Of a stretch of DNA of 64,000 bases, positions 22,785 to 35,097 are shown one piece after another. The stretch comes from Malania oleifera. Its lineage: Eukaryota; Streptophyta; Magnoliopsida; Santalales; Ximeniaceae. The translations under genes and the position numbers were made by a program. Numbering within the stretch: the first letter of the stretch is position 1; each line of letters begins with the position of its first letter. Location: contig NC_080424.1 of NCBI RefSeq assembly GCF_029873635.1, forward strand, positions 1 through 64,000, written 5' to 3'. Under the pieces are notes generated by a model. The model was given only the letters and a program-made list of their open reading frames with translations. It did not search any database and was not told where the DNA came from.

Positions 22785-23715
22785 ATGGATCCAGGTAGCA
22801 GTGGTACAGATGCTGGAGGTGACAGACCAAGACCCTCCAGTATGGGAGGTGGAGATACAGATGTCGTACTGCGCAGCGTCACTCAAAAGGTGATGGTTGA
22901 GATGGCCAGGAGTGGAGGAGAGCGTGGCTACATGATCGAGCAGTTTACGCAAATGAGACCTCATTTTTTTGCTGAAGGACCTGACCCGATTATGGCTGAG
23001 AATTGGGTTTAGGATGTCGAGGAGATCGTAGCAGTACTGGCATGTATAGACGAGCAGAAAGTGGCGTTTGCGACATTTAAACTGATAGGAGACGCAAAGC
23101 CCTGGTGGAGATCAGCGCGTATGATTGAGGAGTAGAGGCCGGATCCAGTGCCATTGTCATGGAGTCGATTCAAGGATTTGTTCTTCGAGCGATATTTCCC
23201 TGCTATCGTTCAGAGCGCAAAGGCAGCAGAGTTTCTACATTTGACTCAGGGGTTGATGACAGTGACATAGTATGCTGCACAATTTCTTGAGTTATACCAT
23301 TTTGCCCCAAATTTAGCACTAGACAAAGAGGAAAAGGCCAGGAAGTTTGAAGAGGGATTGAAGCAAAGTTTATTTGAGCAAGTTATCGGCTTTCGAGCTC
23401 AGACGTTTGTCGAGGTGGTGGATAGAGCTGCTGTGATTGAGAGAGGTATGCAGAGGAGGGCTGCAGCTCAGGGTCAGAGGAAGAGGTCTGCGCCTCAGGA
23501 TTCGCAGGCGAGCTCTAGCCGAGGGCCATGGAGAGGAGATCGCTATGGAGGTGGTCGGAGACAGATGACAGGCCGTGGTGGTTTTCATGGTGGATAGGCT
23601 ACTCCTATTTGTCTTAGATGTGGCCGCAGACATCCAAGTGAATGTAGGATGGGTGAGGACGTCTGCTATTGATATGGGAGACCCGGGCATAGATCTTGGT
23701 CGTGTCAGTGATTGA
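22785..23715 (+). pseudogene. gag pseudogene of element B
   Basis: ATG at 22785 gives MDPGSSGTDAGGDRPRPSS, then VVLRSVTQKVMVEMARSGGE and a capsid region. There are stops at about 23010, 23133 and 23268. Zinc-knuckle-like sequence (CLRCGRRHPSEC, then CY*YGRPGHRSWSC) lies at about 23610-23710, with one cysteine lost and a stop in the second knuckle. The RG-rich stretch before it (about 23515-23597) fits a nucleocapsid tail. Confidence 0.85.
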
Positions 23716-24300
23716 CAGCTCAGGCACCAGCTCCCAGACCATACCGTGGTGGTTATCAAGCACCCCATGGAGGACAGCAGAGGAATACGGCACCGGCGAG
23801 AGTGTACGCGTTGACGCCGGGTGACGCCGATGCAGCTAAAGACATAGTTATAGGTACCCTTACTGCTTTCTCAATTATAGCTATTGTTTTATTTGATACA
23901 GGTGCCACCCACTCTTTTGTTTCTGCGGTATATGCTAAGTTAACGGGGTATGAGGCATAGTTGCTAGATATTGGGTTGGCTATTGCCACGTCGACTAGAT
24001 CAGTGGTGAGATGTAGAAGGGTACTCGGGAGATTTTCAGTAACTATTTAGGGAAAGATATTGCCAGCTGATTTGGTGATATTAGATATGCAGGGATTTGA
24101 CGTCATTTTGGGTATGGATTGGTTGGCAGATAATCATGCTAGTATTGACTGTCATTTGAAAGAAGTGATTTTCAGACCTCCAGGCGAGCCAGAATATAAA
24201 TTTCTTGGTTCGCAGGTACGTTCTTCGCCACAACTTGCGTCAACTGTTCAGGTGAGAAAATTGATCCAAGAAGGCTGCCAGTGATTTGTTTCTTACATTA
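23716..24300 (+). pseudogene. Protease domain of element B
   Basis: VLFDTGATHSFVSAVYAKL at about 23887-23943 carries the aspartic protease signature with DTG in place of DSG. It is followed by a stop (EA*) and later by FDVILGMDWLADNHASIDC in a shorter open frame (24060-24284). Confidence 0.85.
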
Positions 24301-24887
24301 AGGAATCGCCGAAAGAATAACTGAAACAACCTGATGTCCCTATAGTTAGAGATTTCTCAAATGTACTCCCAGAGGAATTACCTGGTTTGCCACCAGACCG
24401 TGAAGTTGAGTTTACAGTGGATCTGCTATTGGGGTCAGCGCCAGTATCTAAAGCTCCTTATCAGATGGCCCTAGCTGAATTAAAAGAATTAAAGAATCAA
24501 TTGCAAGAATGACTCGATAAAGGATACATCAGGCCCAGTTTGTCGCCTTAGGGAGCACTAGTTTTATTTGTGAAAAAGAAAGATGGGACCATAAGGATGT
24601 GTATAGATTACAGAGAAATAAATAAACTAATAGTTAAGAATAAATATCCTCTTCCCAGGATCGACGATTTGTTTGATCAGCTCCAAGGGACCCGGATTTA
24701 TTCTAAAATCGACATGCGGTCGGGTTACCATCAGGTGAAAGTGAGGGTAGAGGACATCTTGAAAACGGTGTTTCGTATGAGATATGGGCATTACGAATTC
24801 TTGGTGATGCCATTTGGGTTGACTAATGCACCAACGTTATTTATGGATTTAATGAACCGAGTGTTCCATCAGTACTTAGACCAGTTT
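24301..24887 (+). pseudogene. Reverse transcriptase, first part (element B)
   Basis: LPGLPPDREVEF, a frame with stops, then [39 protein letters not shown] and [17 protein letters not shown]. It is cut at YLDQF by the solo LTR at 24888-27015 and resumes at 27021. Confidence 0.9.
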
Positions 24888-25774
24888 TGTAGCGACCTCA
24901 ATTTTCATAACATAAAATGTAACATGATAAAGGGAAAAAGTCAACCCGAACCCGTGGGTAACGGGGACACCTGTCAATCACAGCGGAAACCTACGCAGCA
25001 GTAAACATAAAATCCAAACATCCATCCATAAAACATAATACCAGAGCTTTCTATAACATTATAATACTGTGCTTCTATACATCCTCATATACATCAAAAT
25101 ATCCCTAGGGTCAAACACAAAATAATTCTGACCCTAGTACAAAATCTTACCCTCTTCACTGGGTAATCTCTCTAACTTAATGGCGGCCTTGACCCGCCGG
25201 TCTCTCAGGGGTTCCTAAAAAATTAATTAATGTTGGGGGCGAGACACTTCTCAGTAAGGAAAAATAAACAAAATACAATTATGTGGCAACATGAACATTT
25301 AATGAAATTATACATATACAGTACATTTCATAAATCTGTAACCATACATCGTAATATACTGAAACATCATATACTTTCACATTTAATAAATCATAACGTA
25401 CGTCAAACATCTGTTATACTAAGAATACTGAAAACATACCCAGGATGAATAGTTAGCTAATGTCATGTATTACCCCCCATGACGAGCTGTGCAGCCCGAA
25501 GGCGGGACCCGACAATGGCTGACCGACCACTACCGAGTCAAAAATGTCTATAAGTACGATGGGCCCACCGCACTCTAGTCCGGACTGCCAAGTGAACGTC
25601 TACAACTCTACATTGAAAGCCACATCGACTATCCATCTCCCATCCCCTCGTGGGATGGTTAGCACTAATCTGACGTAGATATCTGATCTATACATATAGC
25701 TATGGTACCGAACTCCTGAGCTGAACTAAACTAACATTCGGGTTCTGATAACATATAGTACATAATTTAGTAAA

Positions 25775-25925
25775 TACAGTCTCGTGCCGAACATTCTATA
25801 AATACGGCCTCACGCCGAAATCATACATATGACCTCGTGCTGAAATCATAGTAAATACGGCCTCGCGCCAATAACATAAATACCGCCTCGTGTCGATAAC
25901 ATAAAATACGGCCTCGAGCCGAAAT
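25775..25925. repeat. LTR-internal minisatellite
   Basis: About six units carry the GGCCTCGTGCCG-like core with ATACATA/ATAACATAAAT spacers, including reversed-sense variants such as GGCCTCGAGCCG. Confidence 0.8.
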
Positions 25926-26684
25926 CATTTCAGGTATATACATTCTAAAAGTAAATCAATCATCATGTATTCGTCGAATTATCATAACATAGCGTACTTT
26001 TCATAATACCTAAAAATATGCATTACTCATAAAACCTTTCATAACATATTACATTTTACATAAAATAATATTCATGCCACACATGTGCTGTATAAAATCA
26101 TACTTCATATTCTGAAACCACCATTTTCTAGCATCTCGTACATACATATACATTTTAACAGAATAACAATATTTTTCCCAAACATGCATACATTTCATGA
26201 TATTCAAATATCGTAAATATTTTTTAGAAAATCAACTTGCTCATAAATAATAGTAATTTGCATGAAAAGTATCTACTTTAGTTATTCCCTTACCTGACTA
26301 CTGAGAAAGCCCCTAAAATATCCTGGCCTAACCCCCATAGGATTTCCTGATTAATACCCTGAAACTGAAAACTCACAGTACTAAACTTCAGTATTTCTAC
26401 GTGTACATCATTTTCTATAACTATCGTAAAGTCAAATTTAGCTTAAAAAGCCTTACCTCAACTTAGGGATGATTTCCAACTAGCTTTCACCAACGATCCG
26501 CTCTAGCAGATTTGGAGAGAACTTCCCCAGGAGCGTCGTGGTGACTTCGGATTGTCGATCCGACGTATATATGGCCCAAAAATGATGAGAGAGAGAGAGA
26601 GAGCCGAAGGGGAGAGAGAAAGACAAGAGGTAGTTTACTTATGAAGTTAAAAATCGGATTTTTCCTACTTATAGAACTGGATTC

Positions 26685-26890
26685 GTCGACAAGTCCTTCA
26701 TTAATTTCGTCGACGAAATTCAGTCCTTGTCAATGAAATTCAGTCGGCTCGAAACGTCTCTCGGTAATTCCTCGTTGACAAAATTCAGTCTTCGTCAATG
26801 AATTCTCTTCTGCCCTCGTCGACGAAATCCTTGTGTTCGTCGACGATTTCTCTTCTGCCCTCGTCGACGAATTTTGACTTTGTCGACGAG
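26685..26890 (-). promoter_or_regulatory. U3 palindrome cluster, solo LTR copy 1
   Basis: About nine TCGTCGACGA-like sites lie in 205 bases, three or four of them perfect. On the minus strand they lie upstream of the TATA-like site near 26670 and so occupy the U3 promoter region. Confidence 0.7.
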
Positions 26891-27015
26891 TCTTATGAAA
26901 ACCTGCCTTGGTTGTTCCTTTAAAAATGCAATGTCGTCGACTGCCTCCTTCTGTTCCCGGTTTCCATTTCCTATCCTTTTATTATTTAAATCCCATTATT
27001 ATTCGGATTGTTACA

Positions 27016-27202
27016 AGTTCGTTGTTGTATTTATTGATGATATACTGGTATACTCGAAGAGTTTTTTGGAGCACGAACATCATTTGAGGCTGGTAGTGCA
27101 AGCATTGAGAAAGAGAAAGTTGCATACAAAGTTCAAGAAATGTGAATTCTGGTTGAAATAGGTTTCTTTTCTTGGCCATGTGATCTTTGAGGCGGGTGTA
27201 TC
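27016..27202 (+). pseudogene. Reverse transcriptase, catalytic part (element B)
   Basis: [13 protein letters not shown] carries the catalytic FIDD, followed by [14 protein letters not shown], a stop, and SFLGHVIFEAGVS. The second solo LTR splits the coding sequence at codon VS/VD. Confidence 0.9.
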
Positions 27203-28084
27203 TGTAACGACCTCAAATAAATATAACATAATAAATAAAATGGTCAACCCAAACCGTGGGTAACGGGAACACTTGTCAAACACAGCGGAAATCTATGCAG
27301 CAGTAAACATAAAATCCATACATCCATCCATAAAGCATAATACCAAAGCTTTCTATACATTATTAAACTGTACTTCTTTACATCCCTATATACATCAAAA
27401 TATCTCTAGGGCCAAACACAAAATAACTCTAACCCTTTTACAAAATCTTACCCTTTTCACAGGGTAATCTCACTAACTCAACGACAGCCTTGACCCACCG
27501 GTCTCTCAATGGCTCCTGAAAAATTAATTAAGTTTGGGGGTGAGACACTTCTCAGTAAGGGAAAATAAACTAAATACAGCTCTGTGGCAACATGAATATT
27601 TAAGGCATTTATACATATACTGTGCATTTCATATTTCATAAAATTCATCATATCATACTGAATAATCACATGCTTACGTATTTTCTAATAAGTCATATCA
27701 TATATAAAACATCTGTTATAGCCGAATAGTATTGAAAACATACGCAGGATGAATAGCTAGCTTATGTCATGTATTACCCCACATGACGGATTGTGCAGCC
27801 TGAAGGCGGGACCCGACAATGGCTGGCCTACCACTGCCGAGTCAAAAATGTCTGTAAGTACAATGAGCCCACCACACCCTGGTCCTGACTGCCAGATGGA
27901 TGTCCACACTCTACTGAAAGCCACATCGACTATCCATCTCCCATCCCCTCGTGGGATGGTTAGCACTAATCTAAAGAAGATATCTGATCTACATATAGCT
28001 ACGGTACTGAGCTCCTGAACTGAACTAAACTAACATCCGAGTTCTGATAACATATAATACATCATAATATAGCACCTTTCATAG

Positions 28085-28195
28085 TTTCATAAATATGGCC
28101 TCGTGCCAAACATTTTATAAATCCAGCCTCATACCGAAATCATAAGTACGGCCTCGTGCCGATAACATAAATACGGCATCGTGCCAAAATCGTTT
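28085..28195. repeat. LTR-internal minisatellite
   Basis: About four units with the GGCCTCGTGCCG core; fewer than in the other copies, so copy number varies among LTRs of the same type. Confidence 0.8.
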
Positions 28196-28951
28196 CAGGT
28201 ATATACATTCTGAAAATAGTTCATTTATCACATAATCGTCAAACTCAATATAACAAAACTCATCTTTTCAAAATACCTGAAAATATGCTTTGCTCGTAAA
28301 ATTATTCATATCATAGTTCACTTCACGTGAAATAATGTCCATACCACACATGTGCTGTATAAAATCGTACTTCATATTCTAAAATCATAATTTCTGGCAT
28401 CTTATACATATATACACGTTTCAACATAGTAGCAACATTTTTCTCAAACATTCATTTCCCTCGTAAACTATAGATATAATACATGCTTTTCATAAAATAA
28501 CTTTACTCATAAATAGTAGTAATTTGTATGAAAATGACTACTTTAGTTTATTCCCATACCTGACTACTAAGAAAGCCCCTAGAATATCCTAGCCTAACCC
28601 CCGTAGGATTTCCTACTCAATACCCTGAAACTGAAAACTCCCAGTATTAAACATCAGTATTTTCATACGTATATCATTTCCTATAACTACCACAAGATCA
28701 TATTTGGCTTAAAAAGCCTTACCTTAACTTAGGGATGATTTCCAACTAGCTTTCACTAACGATCCGCTCTAGAAGATTTGGAGAGAACTTTCCCACGAGC
28801 GTCGTGGTGACTTTAGATTGTCGATCCGGCGTAAATCTGGCCTGGAAACGAAGAGAGAGAGAGAGAGAGAAAACCAAAGAGAGGAGAGAGAGGAGTGAAA
28901 CTTGCTTAATAATGAAGATAAACTCGGATTTTTCATATTTATAGACAGGGG

Positions 28952-29172
28952 TTTTCGTCGACGAGCCACGCCCTTCGTCTACGAAATTCAATCTTCGTCG
29001 ACTAAATTCAGTCGACATAATACCCCCTCTCGGTATTTCTTCGTCGACAAAGCCCTGTGTTCGTCGACGAAATCCTTAAAGCCTTCGTCAACAAAACCTT
29101 GTCTTCGTCGACGAAACTAGGCAATTTCTTAAAATTATTTTTATCCCCCAAATGTAATGTCGTCGATGAAGT
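28952..29172 (-). promoter_or_regulatory. U3 palindrome cluster and TATA box, solo LTR copy 2
   Basis: About eight TCGTCGACGA-like sites lie in 220 bases, including perfect TTCGTCGACGAA at about 29060 and 29106. On the minus strand they lie immediately upstream of TATAAATATG at about 28936-28944. Confidence 0.75.
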
Positions 29173-29250
29173 CTACGACCTCCTTCTGTTTCTGTTTCCA
29201 TTCCCCTCTCTTTTATTAATTAAATACCATTTTAAATTCAGGTCGTTACA

Positions 29251-30030
29251 ATATCTGTTGATCCAAGTAAGATAGAGGCAGTGGTTAATTGGGTGAGGCT
29301 TGGCAATGTTCAAGAGGTTCAGAGTTTTCTGGGATTGGTAGGCTATTAACGACGCTTCGTAGAGGGATTTTCTAGTTTATCAGGTTCGTTGACGCGACTT
29401 AAGAGGAAAAATGTAAGGTTTGAATGGACTAATGACTATGAGTGGAGCTTCCAGGAGTTGAAGCAAAGGTTGGTTACAGCCCTAGTGTTGGCTATTCCAT
29501 CAGGAGAGGATGGGTTTGTAATATATAGTGATGCATCCCTGAAAGGGCTTGGATGCGTATTGATGCAACACAACAGGTTTATTACATATGCTTCTAGATA
29601 GCTTAAAGAATATGAGAAGAATTACCCTGTGCATGATTTGGAGTTAGTAGCAGTGGTGTACGCTTTTAAAATTTGGAGGCATTATCTGTATGGTGGGAAA
29701 TGCAAAATTTTTACAAATCACAAGAATCTGAAATATTTCTTCACTCATAGAGAATTGAATATGAGACAAAGACGGTGGCTAGAGCTTATTAAAGATTATG
29801 ACTGTACTATTAATTACCACCTAGGAAAAGCAAATGTAAAAGCAGATGCACTAAGTAGAAAATCAGTGGGACCAGCACTAGCAGCCATGGAGATTCAGTA
29901 CTCGATCCTGATGGATTTGGAGAGACTCAGCATAGAGTTGGTAGAGGATAGTCCTCAGGGTTTTGTTGCCAGCCTAATTATACAGCCTACCCTATATGAG
30001 AAAATTAAAGCAGCTCAGGAGATGATGTAG
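29251..30030 (+). pseudogene. RT end and RNase H domain of element B
   Basis: VDPSKIEAVVNWV and GLVGYY-like sequence (with a stop) end RT. An open frame from 29389 then contains the RNase H block VIYSDASLKGLGCVLMQH and, after a stop at 29599, [35 protein letters not shown] follows. This is one of the better preserved parts of the element. Confidence 0.88.
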
Positions 30031-30596
30031 AGTTGGCAAAGGTGACGACTACAGTGAAGAATGGTCAGGGAGAGGAGTTCAGCATATTAGATAACGGAGC
30101 CCTGCATTTCTACACTAGTCTATGTGTTCCCATTGATATCGAAATCAGGAGAACTATATTGGAGGAGGCTTACAGATCACTATACATAGTCCATCCTGGC
30201 AGTACTAAAATGTACAGGGATCTGCAAGAGTACTTTTGGTGGAGTGGAATGAAGAGAGAGATAGCTGAGTTTGTCCAGCAGTGCTTGACGTGCCAGCAGG
30301 TTAAGGTTGAGCACCAGAGACCAGCAGGACAGTTGCAGTCGTTGTTTATTCAAAAGTGGAAGTGGGACCACATTTCTATAGATTTTGTTACGGGGTTACC
30401 ACCAGTGCGGCAGGGATTGAATGCAATTTGGGTAGTTGTTGATCGTTTGACGAAGACCGCCTATTTTATCCCCATTAAAGTCGGCTATTCTATAGAAAGA
30501 CTGGCAGAGATATATGTTCAGGAGATAGTTCGCGTCCATGGTGTACTAGTATCCATAGTTTCAGACCGGGATTCTCGGTTTACTTCATGATTTTAG
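30031..30596 (+). pseudogene. Integrase domain of element B, cut after the second catalytic acidic region
   Basis: An open frame at 30033-30590 holds the HHCC zinc site (EEAYRSLYIVHPGSTKMYRD, VQQCLTCQQVK), then ISIDFVTGLPPVRQG, VVDRLTKTAYF and IVSDRDSRFTS. After that it stops and the sequence changes. The final catalytic glutamate region and chromodomain are missing. Confidence 0.9.
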
Positions 30597-30617
30597 AGAT
30601 AGTTCGCGTCCATGGTT
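30596..30617 (+). other. 22-bp templated filler at a recombination junction
   Basis: These 22 bases duplicate 30522-30543 in the same orientation, 74 bases upstream. They separate plus-strand integrase of element B from minus-strand RT of element C, and match neither neighbour's expected continuation. Confidence 0.8.
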
Positions 30618-31064
30618 TACATCATCAATAAAAACAACTACGAACTGGTCTAGGTATTTATGGAAGACTCTATTTATCAGGTCCATAAATACTGCAGGAG
30701 CATTCGTCAGACCAAATGGCATAACAAGAAACTCATAATGCCCATACTTGGTCCTGAAAGCCGTCTTCGATACATCTTCTGCTCTCACCTTCACCTGATG
30801 GTAACCTGATCTGAGATCAATCTTAGAGTATACCCGTGTACCCTGGAGCTGATCAAATAAATCGTCGATACAGGGTAGAGGATATTTGTTCTTGATGGTC
30901 ACTTTATTAATTTCTCTATAATCTATACACATCCTCATAGACCCGTCTTTCTTTTTTACAAACAACACTGCAACTCCCCACGGAGATACACTAGGCCATA
31001 TGAAGCCTTTATCAAGTAAGTCCTGCAACTGGTCTTTTAATTCTGCTAACTCTGCCGGCGCCAT
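30618..31064 (-). pseudogene. Reverse transcriptase of element C, truncated after the catalytic site
   Basis: The open frame shows [80 protein letters not shown] and VVVFIDDV. It is the least damaged RT N-terminal half in the window, but the frame runs into the filler immediately after FIDDV, so thumb and connection are absent. Confidence 0.9.
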
Positions 31065-31760
31065 TCAGTATGGTGCTTTAGAAATCGGCGCTGTACCGGG
31101 AAGTAGATCAATAGAAAAATCTACCTCACGATCAGGCGGCAAACCTGGTAACTCATCTGGAAACACGTCTGTAAATTCTTTCACCACAGGCGTATTAATA
31201 AGCTTTAATTCATTTTCTGATATTTCCTTTACAAAAGCTATGAATCCTAGACAACCATTCTGGAGCAGTCTCCTCGCCTGAACTGCGGAGACCATCTGAG
31301 GTAAGGATTACACTCGTGACCCTGCAAATCTAAAATCTAGTTTCCCTAGAGGTCTGAATATCACTTCTCTAGGACGACAGTCTATAATAGCAGAATTAGC
31401 CACTAGCCAATCCATGCTGAAAATAATGTCTAACCCGTGCATATCTAATACCACCAAATCAGCAGATAAAATCTTCCCCTAAACATTAACTGGACAATTA
31501 CAAAGTACCCTACTACATCTCAATGCTGACCCGGTCGGTGTAGCCACTAACAGCTCGACATCTAATAATTGTGTTTCCACCCCACATAACTTAACACACT
31601 CTAAGGACACAAAAGAATGTGTGGCACCAGAATCAAAAAGTGCAATAACTTTAAATGAAAACATACTAATAGTACCTATCACCACGTCGTCGGCCGCCTC
31701 AGCATCGCCCGACGTCAAAGCGAAAACTCTGGCTAGGGCCGTATTCCTCTGCTGGCCTCC
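31065..31760 (-). pseudogene. Protease and linker of element C
   Basis: The protease motif VIALFDSGATHSFVS lies at about 31655-31605 in the open frame 31838-31479. A stop follows CPVNV, then a region with the MDWLV block. Another open frame (31295-31065) leads into RT with LPGLPPDREVDFSIDLLPGT. Confidence 0.88.
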
Positions 31761-32769
31761 TTGTGGTGCCTGGTGACCTCCTCGTGCAGGTCTAGGAGCA
31801 GGAGCCGTACCAGTCTGTGTCAGACACTCCCTCATCATATGTTCTAGCTCCCCACACTTGTAGCAGACACCTTGCCCAGCACGACACTCCCCTAGGTGTC
31901 TCTTCCCACAAGATGGGCAAGCTGGAGATGGCTGTGCACCCTGGAAATCGCGATTCCTGGTCTCCTACCTCTGGCCTCTATAATAGCCACCTCTCTTCCA
32001 TGTACCACGTCCACCCCCCTACTGGGAACCAGAAGGTATGGATCTCTTCTTCTGTCTCTGCTCCTCAGCCTCCAACCGATCACCAATCTCTGCTATAGTG
32101 GCTCTATCCACTAGCTCAGCGAAGTCCTGCAACTTCAGTATTGATACCTGCTTGTATATTTCTCTCCTCAGGCCTCTTTCAAACTTTTGTACCTTCTTCA
32201 CCTCATCTGGAATAATGTACGGGGCAAAGCGGGATAACTCAATAAACCTCGCCTCGTACTGCTGTACCGACAGCTGTCCCTGCTTTAGATTCAGGAACTC
32301 TACAATCTTAGTCTCCCTGGAAGAGGCTGGAAAATATCTATCAAAGAAAATCTCCTTGAACCGCTCCCATTGTCATTTTCACAGGAATAGTCCTCTGTTG
32401 CTCTAACAATCTCACCGTTGACCACCATCTTTCGGCCTCCCCAGTCAGTTTATAGGTGGCAAATAGCACCTTCTGCTCCTTCGAACACTGTAGCACTGAA
32501 AATATCTTCTCCATCTCCTGTACCCAGTTCTTAGCGACTACAGGATCTGTCCCTCTTGAGAAAGCTGGATGACTCATCTTAATAAACTTCTCTATAGAAC
32601 TACCGTGGCCTGCCAATGGACCACCCTGTTCCCTCGAACTCTTGGCAATTTCTACCATAACCTGCTGTGCTACGCTGCGTAAGACTGCATCTGAATCACT
32701 ACCCGCAGCGCCTAAGGGTCCAACACCCTCACTCCCATTGGCGTGGGCACTATTGCCACCAAGGTCTAT
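31761..32769 (-). pseudogene. gag pseudogene of element C
   Basis: The expected start reads ATA in place of ATG at 32769-32767, followed by DLGGNSAHANGS. The capsid segment KLTGEAERWWSTVRLLEQQR is open (32658-32341) and then frameshifted near 32360. GLRREIYKQVSILKLQDFAE follows in another frame. Two good zinc knuckles, CPSCGKRHLGEC and CYKCGELEHMMREC, sit at about 31925-31820. Confidence 0.85.
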
Positions 32770-33070
32770 CCTAAAAACAAGTAACTTAATTCATAACCTC
32801 CTTCTATATACTTATCACTCAACTCATATAATATTTTTCTCCTAATTAACTCGTCATTCCTGATCTTTATTCAAGGCTCAATCTTGCAACCTAGATACCC
32901 AACCCGATGATAGTTTACAATGAATTTCCTGAAATTGTCACCCCATGAAAATCATACAAACCACCACGGAAGTCCTGCATCTAGACTACAAAACTTGACC
33001 TCAAATCTTCTTATCCTATACACTGGTATTATTATTGCTGTACACTAGAGTCTACAGAACCTAGTATTCT

Positions 33071-33086
33071 AGGCTCTGATACCAAA
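33071..33086 (-). other. Primer-binding site of element C
   Basis: The complement reads TTTGGTATCAGAGCCT, a perfect TGGTATCAGAGC initiator tRNA-Met site, directly next to the LTR end at 33087. Confidence 0.88.
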
Positions 33087-33292
33087 TGTAGCGTCCCTCA
33101 TTAAAATAAAACAAAATACATCAAATGGTCAACATGAACCCGTGGGTAACGGGGACACCTATCATACACAGCGGAAAACCTAGCAGCAGTAAATATAAAA
33201 ACCCATACATCCATCCATAAAACATAATATCAGAACTTTCTATTAACATCAATATACTGTTCATATGTACAATCTCCAAAAAAGTCAAAATG
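33087..33292 (-). repeat. Truncated LTR end (type A) of element C
   Basis: TGTAGCGTCCCTC onward matches the first 206 bases of the solo LTR at 35158 almost base for base, then switches in the phrase AAAGTCAAAATG to element B LTR sequence. Confidence 0.85.
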
Positions 33293-35097
33293 TTGTGGGT
33301 AAGAAAATAATGATATTTTGTTCTGGAGGATATTGTTTTCAGGATGTTAAGTTAGGAACCCTGCGGGTATAAGGACAAAATCTAATAGGAGTTTTTCAGA
33401 GTTAAGGTAAAGGAAATATGTTATGCTAACAATTTTTAATATGTATACAAAATATTATGAATGAATGTTTATTCCAGAGAAATTATGAATATTATCTTAT
33501 AGGAGAAAATTATATCATATTATTTTCCAGAGAAATTATGAATATTATCTTATAGCAAAAAATTACAGAAATTGAGCATGAGACTATGTTTATTCAAATG
33601 CGTGGCATGAGTTTATTACAGTACCATATATATATATATAGATAGATAGATTTTACAATGTTACATATATACAAATATTCAAATATTTCAGAATGTTAAA
33701 AATGAATGAGACTCACAAAATTTTCAGAGAAAAACATGATTTCTAGACCACAACACTCAGACAGTTTATTCAAACAGATTATACAGTGATAGTATCAAGA
33801 TGCTACAGCAAATATACAGAGCACACAAATATTATATACAGAGCACACATATATTATATACAGAGCATACAAATATTACATACAGAGCATACATATATTA
33901 TAAACAAAGCATACTGATACTATATACAGAATATACAGATATTTTATACAGATATTACAGATAGTTCAAACAGAAAACACAGATATTACAGAGAGATAAT
34001 ATATATATTTCAGTTAGATATCTAAGATAATACAATTCAGAATTATAGTGTTATGGTTGTTTTTGAAATCATGTTAAAAAAAGCAAGATGAGTATATATT
34101 TATATATATGTATGCAGTATTACACGATATCAAATGCTTGTGAAAATTACAGACAAATATAATTACAGCAGAGCACGGTACCGTTGCTAGTTTCAGACAC
34201 GTGCAACCACATGACTCGGATAGCATGTGGATTCCATCTAGTCGTGCTAGAAGAGATTTGCAGTCTCCCCAGCATGCTGGGTTGAGGTAGTCGGTTAGAC
34301 GATGACAGAGGTTTAAGATAGCCCGAAGTGATTGCAGTGGGTTAGGATCTACATAGATCATTACACAGTGGTGGATGATAGAGATTGACTTACCTGGAGG
34401 GCCGACCAGAGTAAGTCCAGCCTACGGGCCACAGAATCCTATCATGAGGGGATATATCATGATATATAGATCCCAAGGTAGAGCAGAAGTTCCTATGTAC
34501 AGATATATCACATAGGAGCAATTTATATTATTATACTAGCAGTACCTTCACATATTAAACTCAAATACACAGTCATATTTTAAATATTACATGATAGATA
34601 GATATATTTTGTACAGTTTATCAGTTTTCTCATATTACAGTATCATTTCAGTATTTTGACTATTTAACTCAACCGCCACACACTAGTAATAGCATATTTT
34701 CACTTACTGAGCGTTGCCTCATTCCAGTGACTTATCATTTTTCAAGAGATCCAACTAGACGAGCAGATCAGTCTCGCGAGTAGAGATTGACTTGAGCTGC
34801 CCTTGTAGGAAGGGTAGGTATTTTTTAGATAACCGTATTTTTGGGATAGTTCCAGATTGTTGTGATGTCACTGGGTATTTTGTATTGTAAATACGTTGCA
34901 GAGCAATATATTTTTCTGGTATATTATATTGTGTTGTATATAGCAGTTCTTAGTTTTGTGTACCGTTGCTTAGATATGTATGACAGACAGAGTTTCCTCA
35001 GTGCTCTTTGAGCTTGGGATGTTATTTTCAGTATTTCTGACAAATGACATTATTATATTTATAAAAAAAAATGTTGAATAAATAGCAGGTCGCTACA
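33293..35097 (+). repeat. 3' LTR of element B, 5'-truncated
   Basis: It is collinear with about 20653-22464 of the 5' LTR, including the ACAGA minisatellite and the CAGTGGGTTAGGATCTACATAG block, and ends GTCGCTACA. The first roughly 500 bases, with the palindrome cluster and TATA box, are absent, so this copy has no promoter. Confidence 0.85.

Larger units (their letters stand above)
24888..27015 (-). mobile_element. Solo LTR type A (copy 1) inserted in RT, target duplication AGTTT/AGTTC
   Basis: It begins TGTAGCGACCTC and ends GGATTGTTACA. The RT coding sequence is rejoined exactly by removing it and one copy of the pentamer (24883-24887 AGTTT, 27016-27020 AGTTC). In reverse orientation it holds the leader-like AACCCGTGGGTAACGGGGAC block, the minisatellite, a GAGAGA run, a TATA-like site near 26670 and the palindrome cluster. 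Insertion postdates element B. Confidence 0.92.
27203..29250 (-). mobile_element. Solo LTR type A (copy 2) inserted in RT, target duplication GTATC/ATATC
   Basis: TGTAACGACCTC starts it and GGTCGTTACA ends it. Flanking pentamers are GTATC (27198-27202) and ATATC (29251-29255). Removing it restores the RT frame. It carries the same internal blocks as copy 1, with a TATA box at about 28936-28944 on the minus strand and the palindrome cluster beyond it. Confidence 0.92.
30618..33292 (-). mobile_element. Tekay-like element C fragment, minus strand
   Basis: Read on the minus strand from 33292: the end of an LTR (33087-33292), PBS (33071-33086), leader, gag, protease and RT as far as the catalytic FIDDV. 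It is truncated at both ends: the LTR at 33292 joins element B's 3' LTR, and RT ends at the filler. The cargo closely resembles the element at 3591-9600. Confidence 0.88.
20153..35097 (+). mobile_element. Tekay-like Ty3/gypsy element B, decayed and multiply interrupted
   Basis: A 5' LTR (20153-22464), PBS, gag, protease, RT, RNase H and part of integrase read in order on the + strand up to 30596. Two solo LTRs (24888-27015 and 27203-29250) interrupt RT. A minus-strand piece of another element (30618-33292) replaces the end of integrase and the first roughly 500 bases of the 3' LTR, which resumes at 33293-35097. The bases outside the two ends (GTTTA and GTAAT) do not form a clear target duplication. 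Confidence 0.8.

Noticed and set aside
30585..31064. Element C RT as an intact enzyme
   Set aside because: The frame ends right after the catalytic motif at a recombination junction; the rest of RT is missing.
4794..33086. tRNA-like sequences next to LTRs
   Set aside because: They are 12-18 base primer-binding sites complementary to initiator tRNA-Met, not tRNA genes; no cloverleaf surrounds them.
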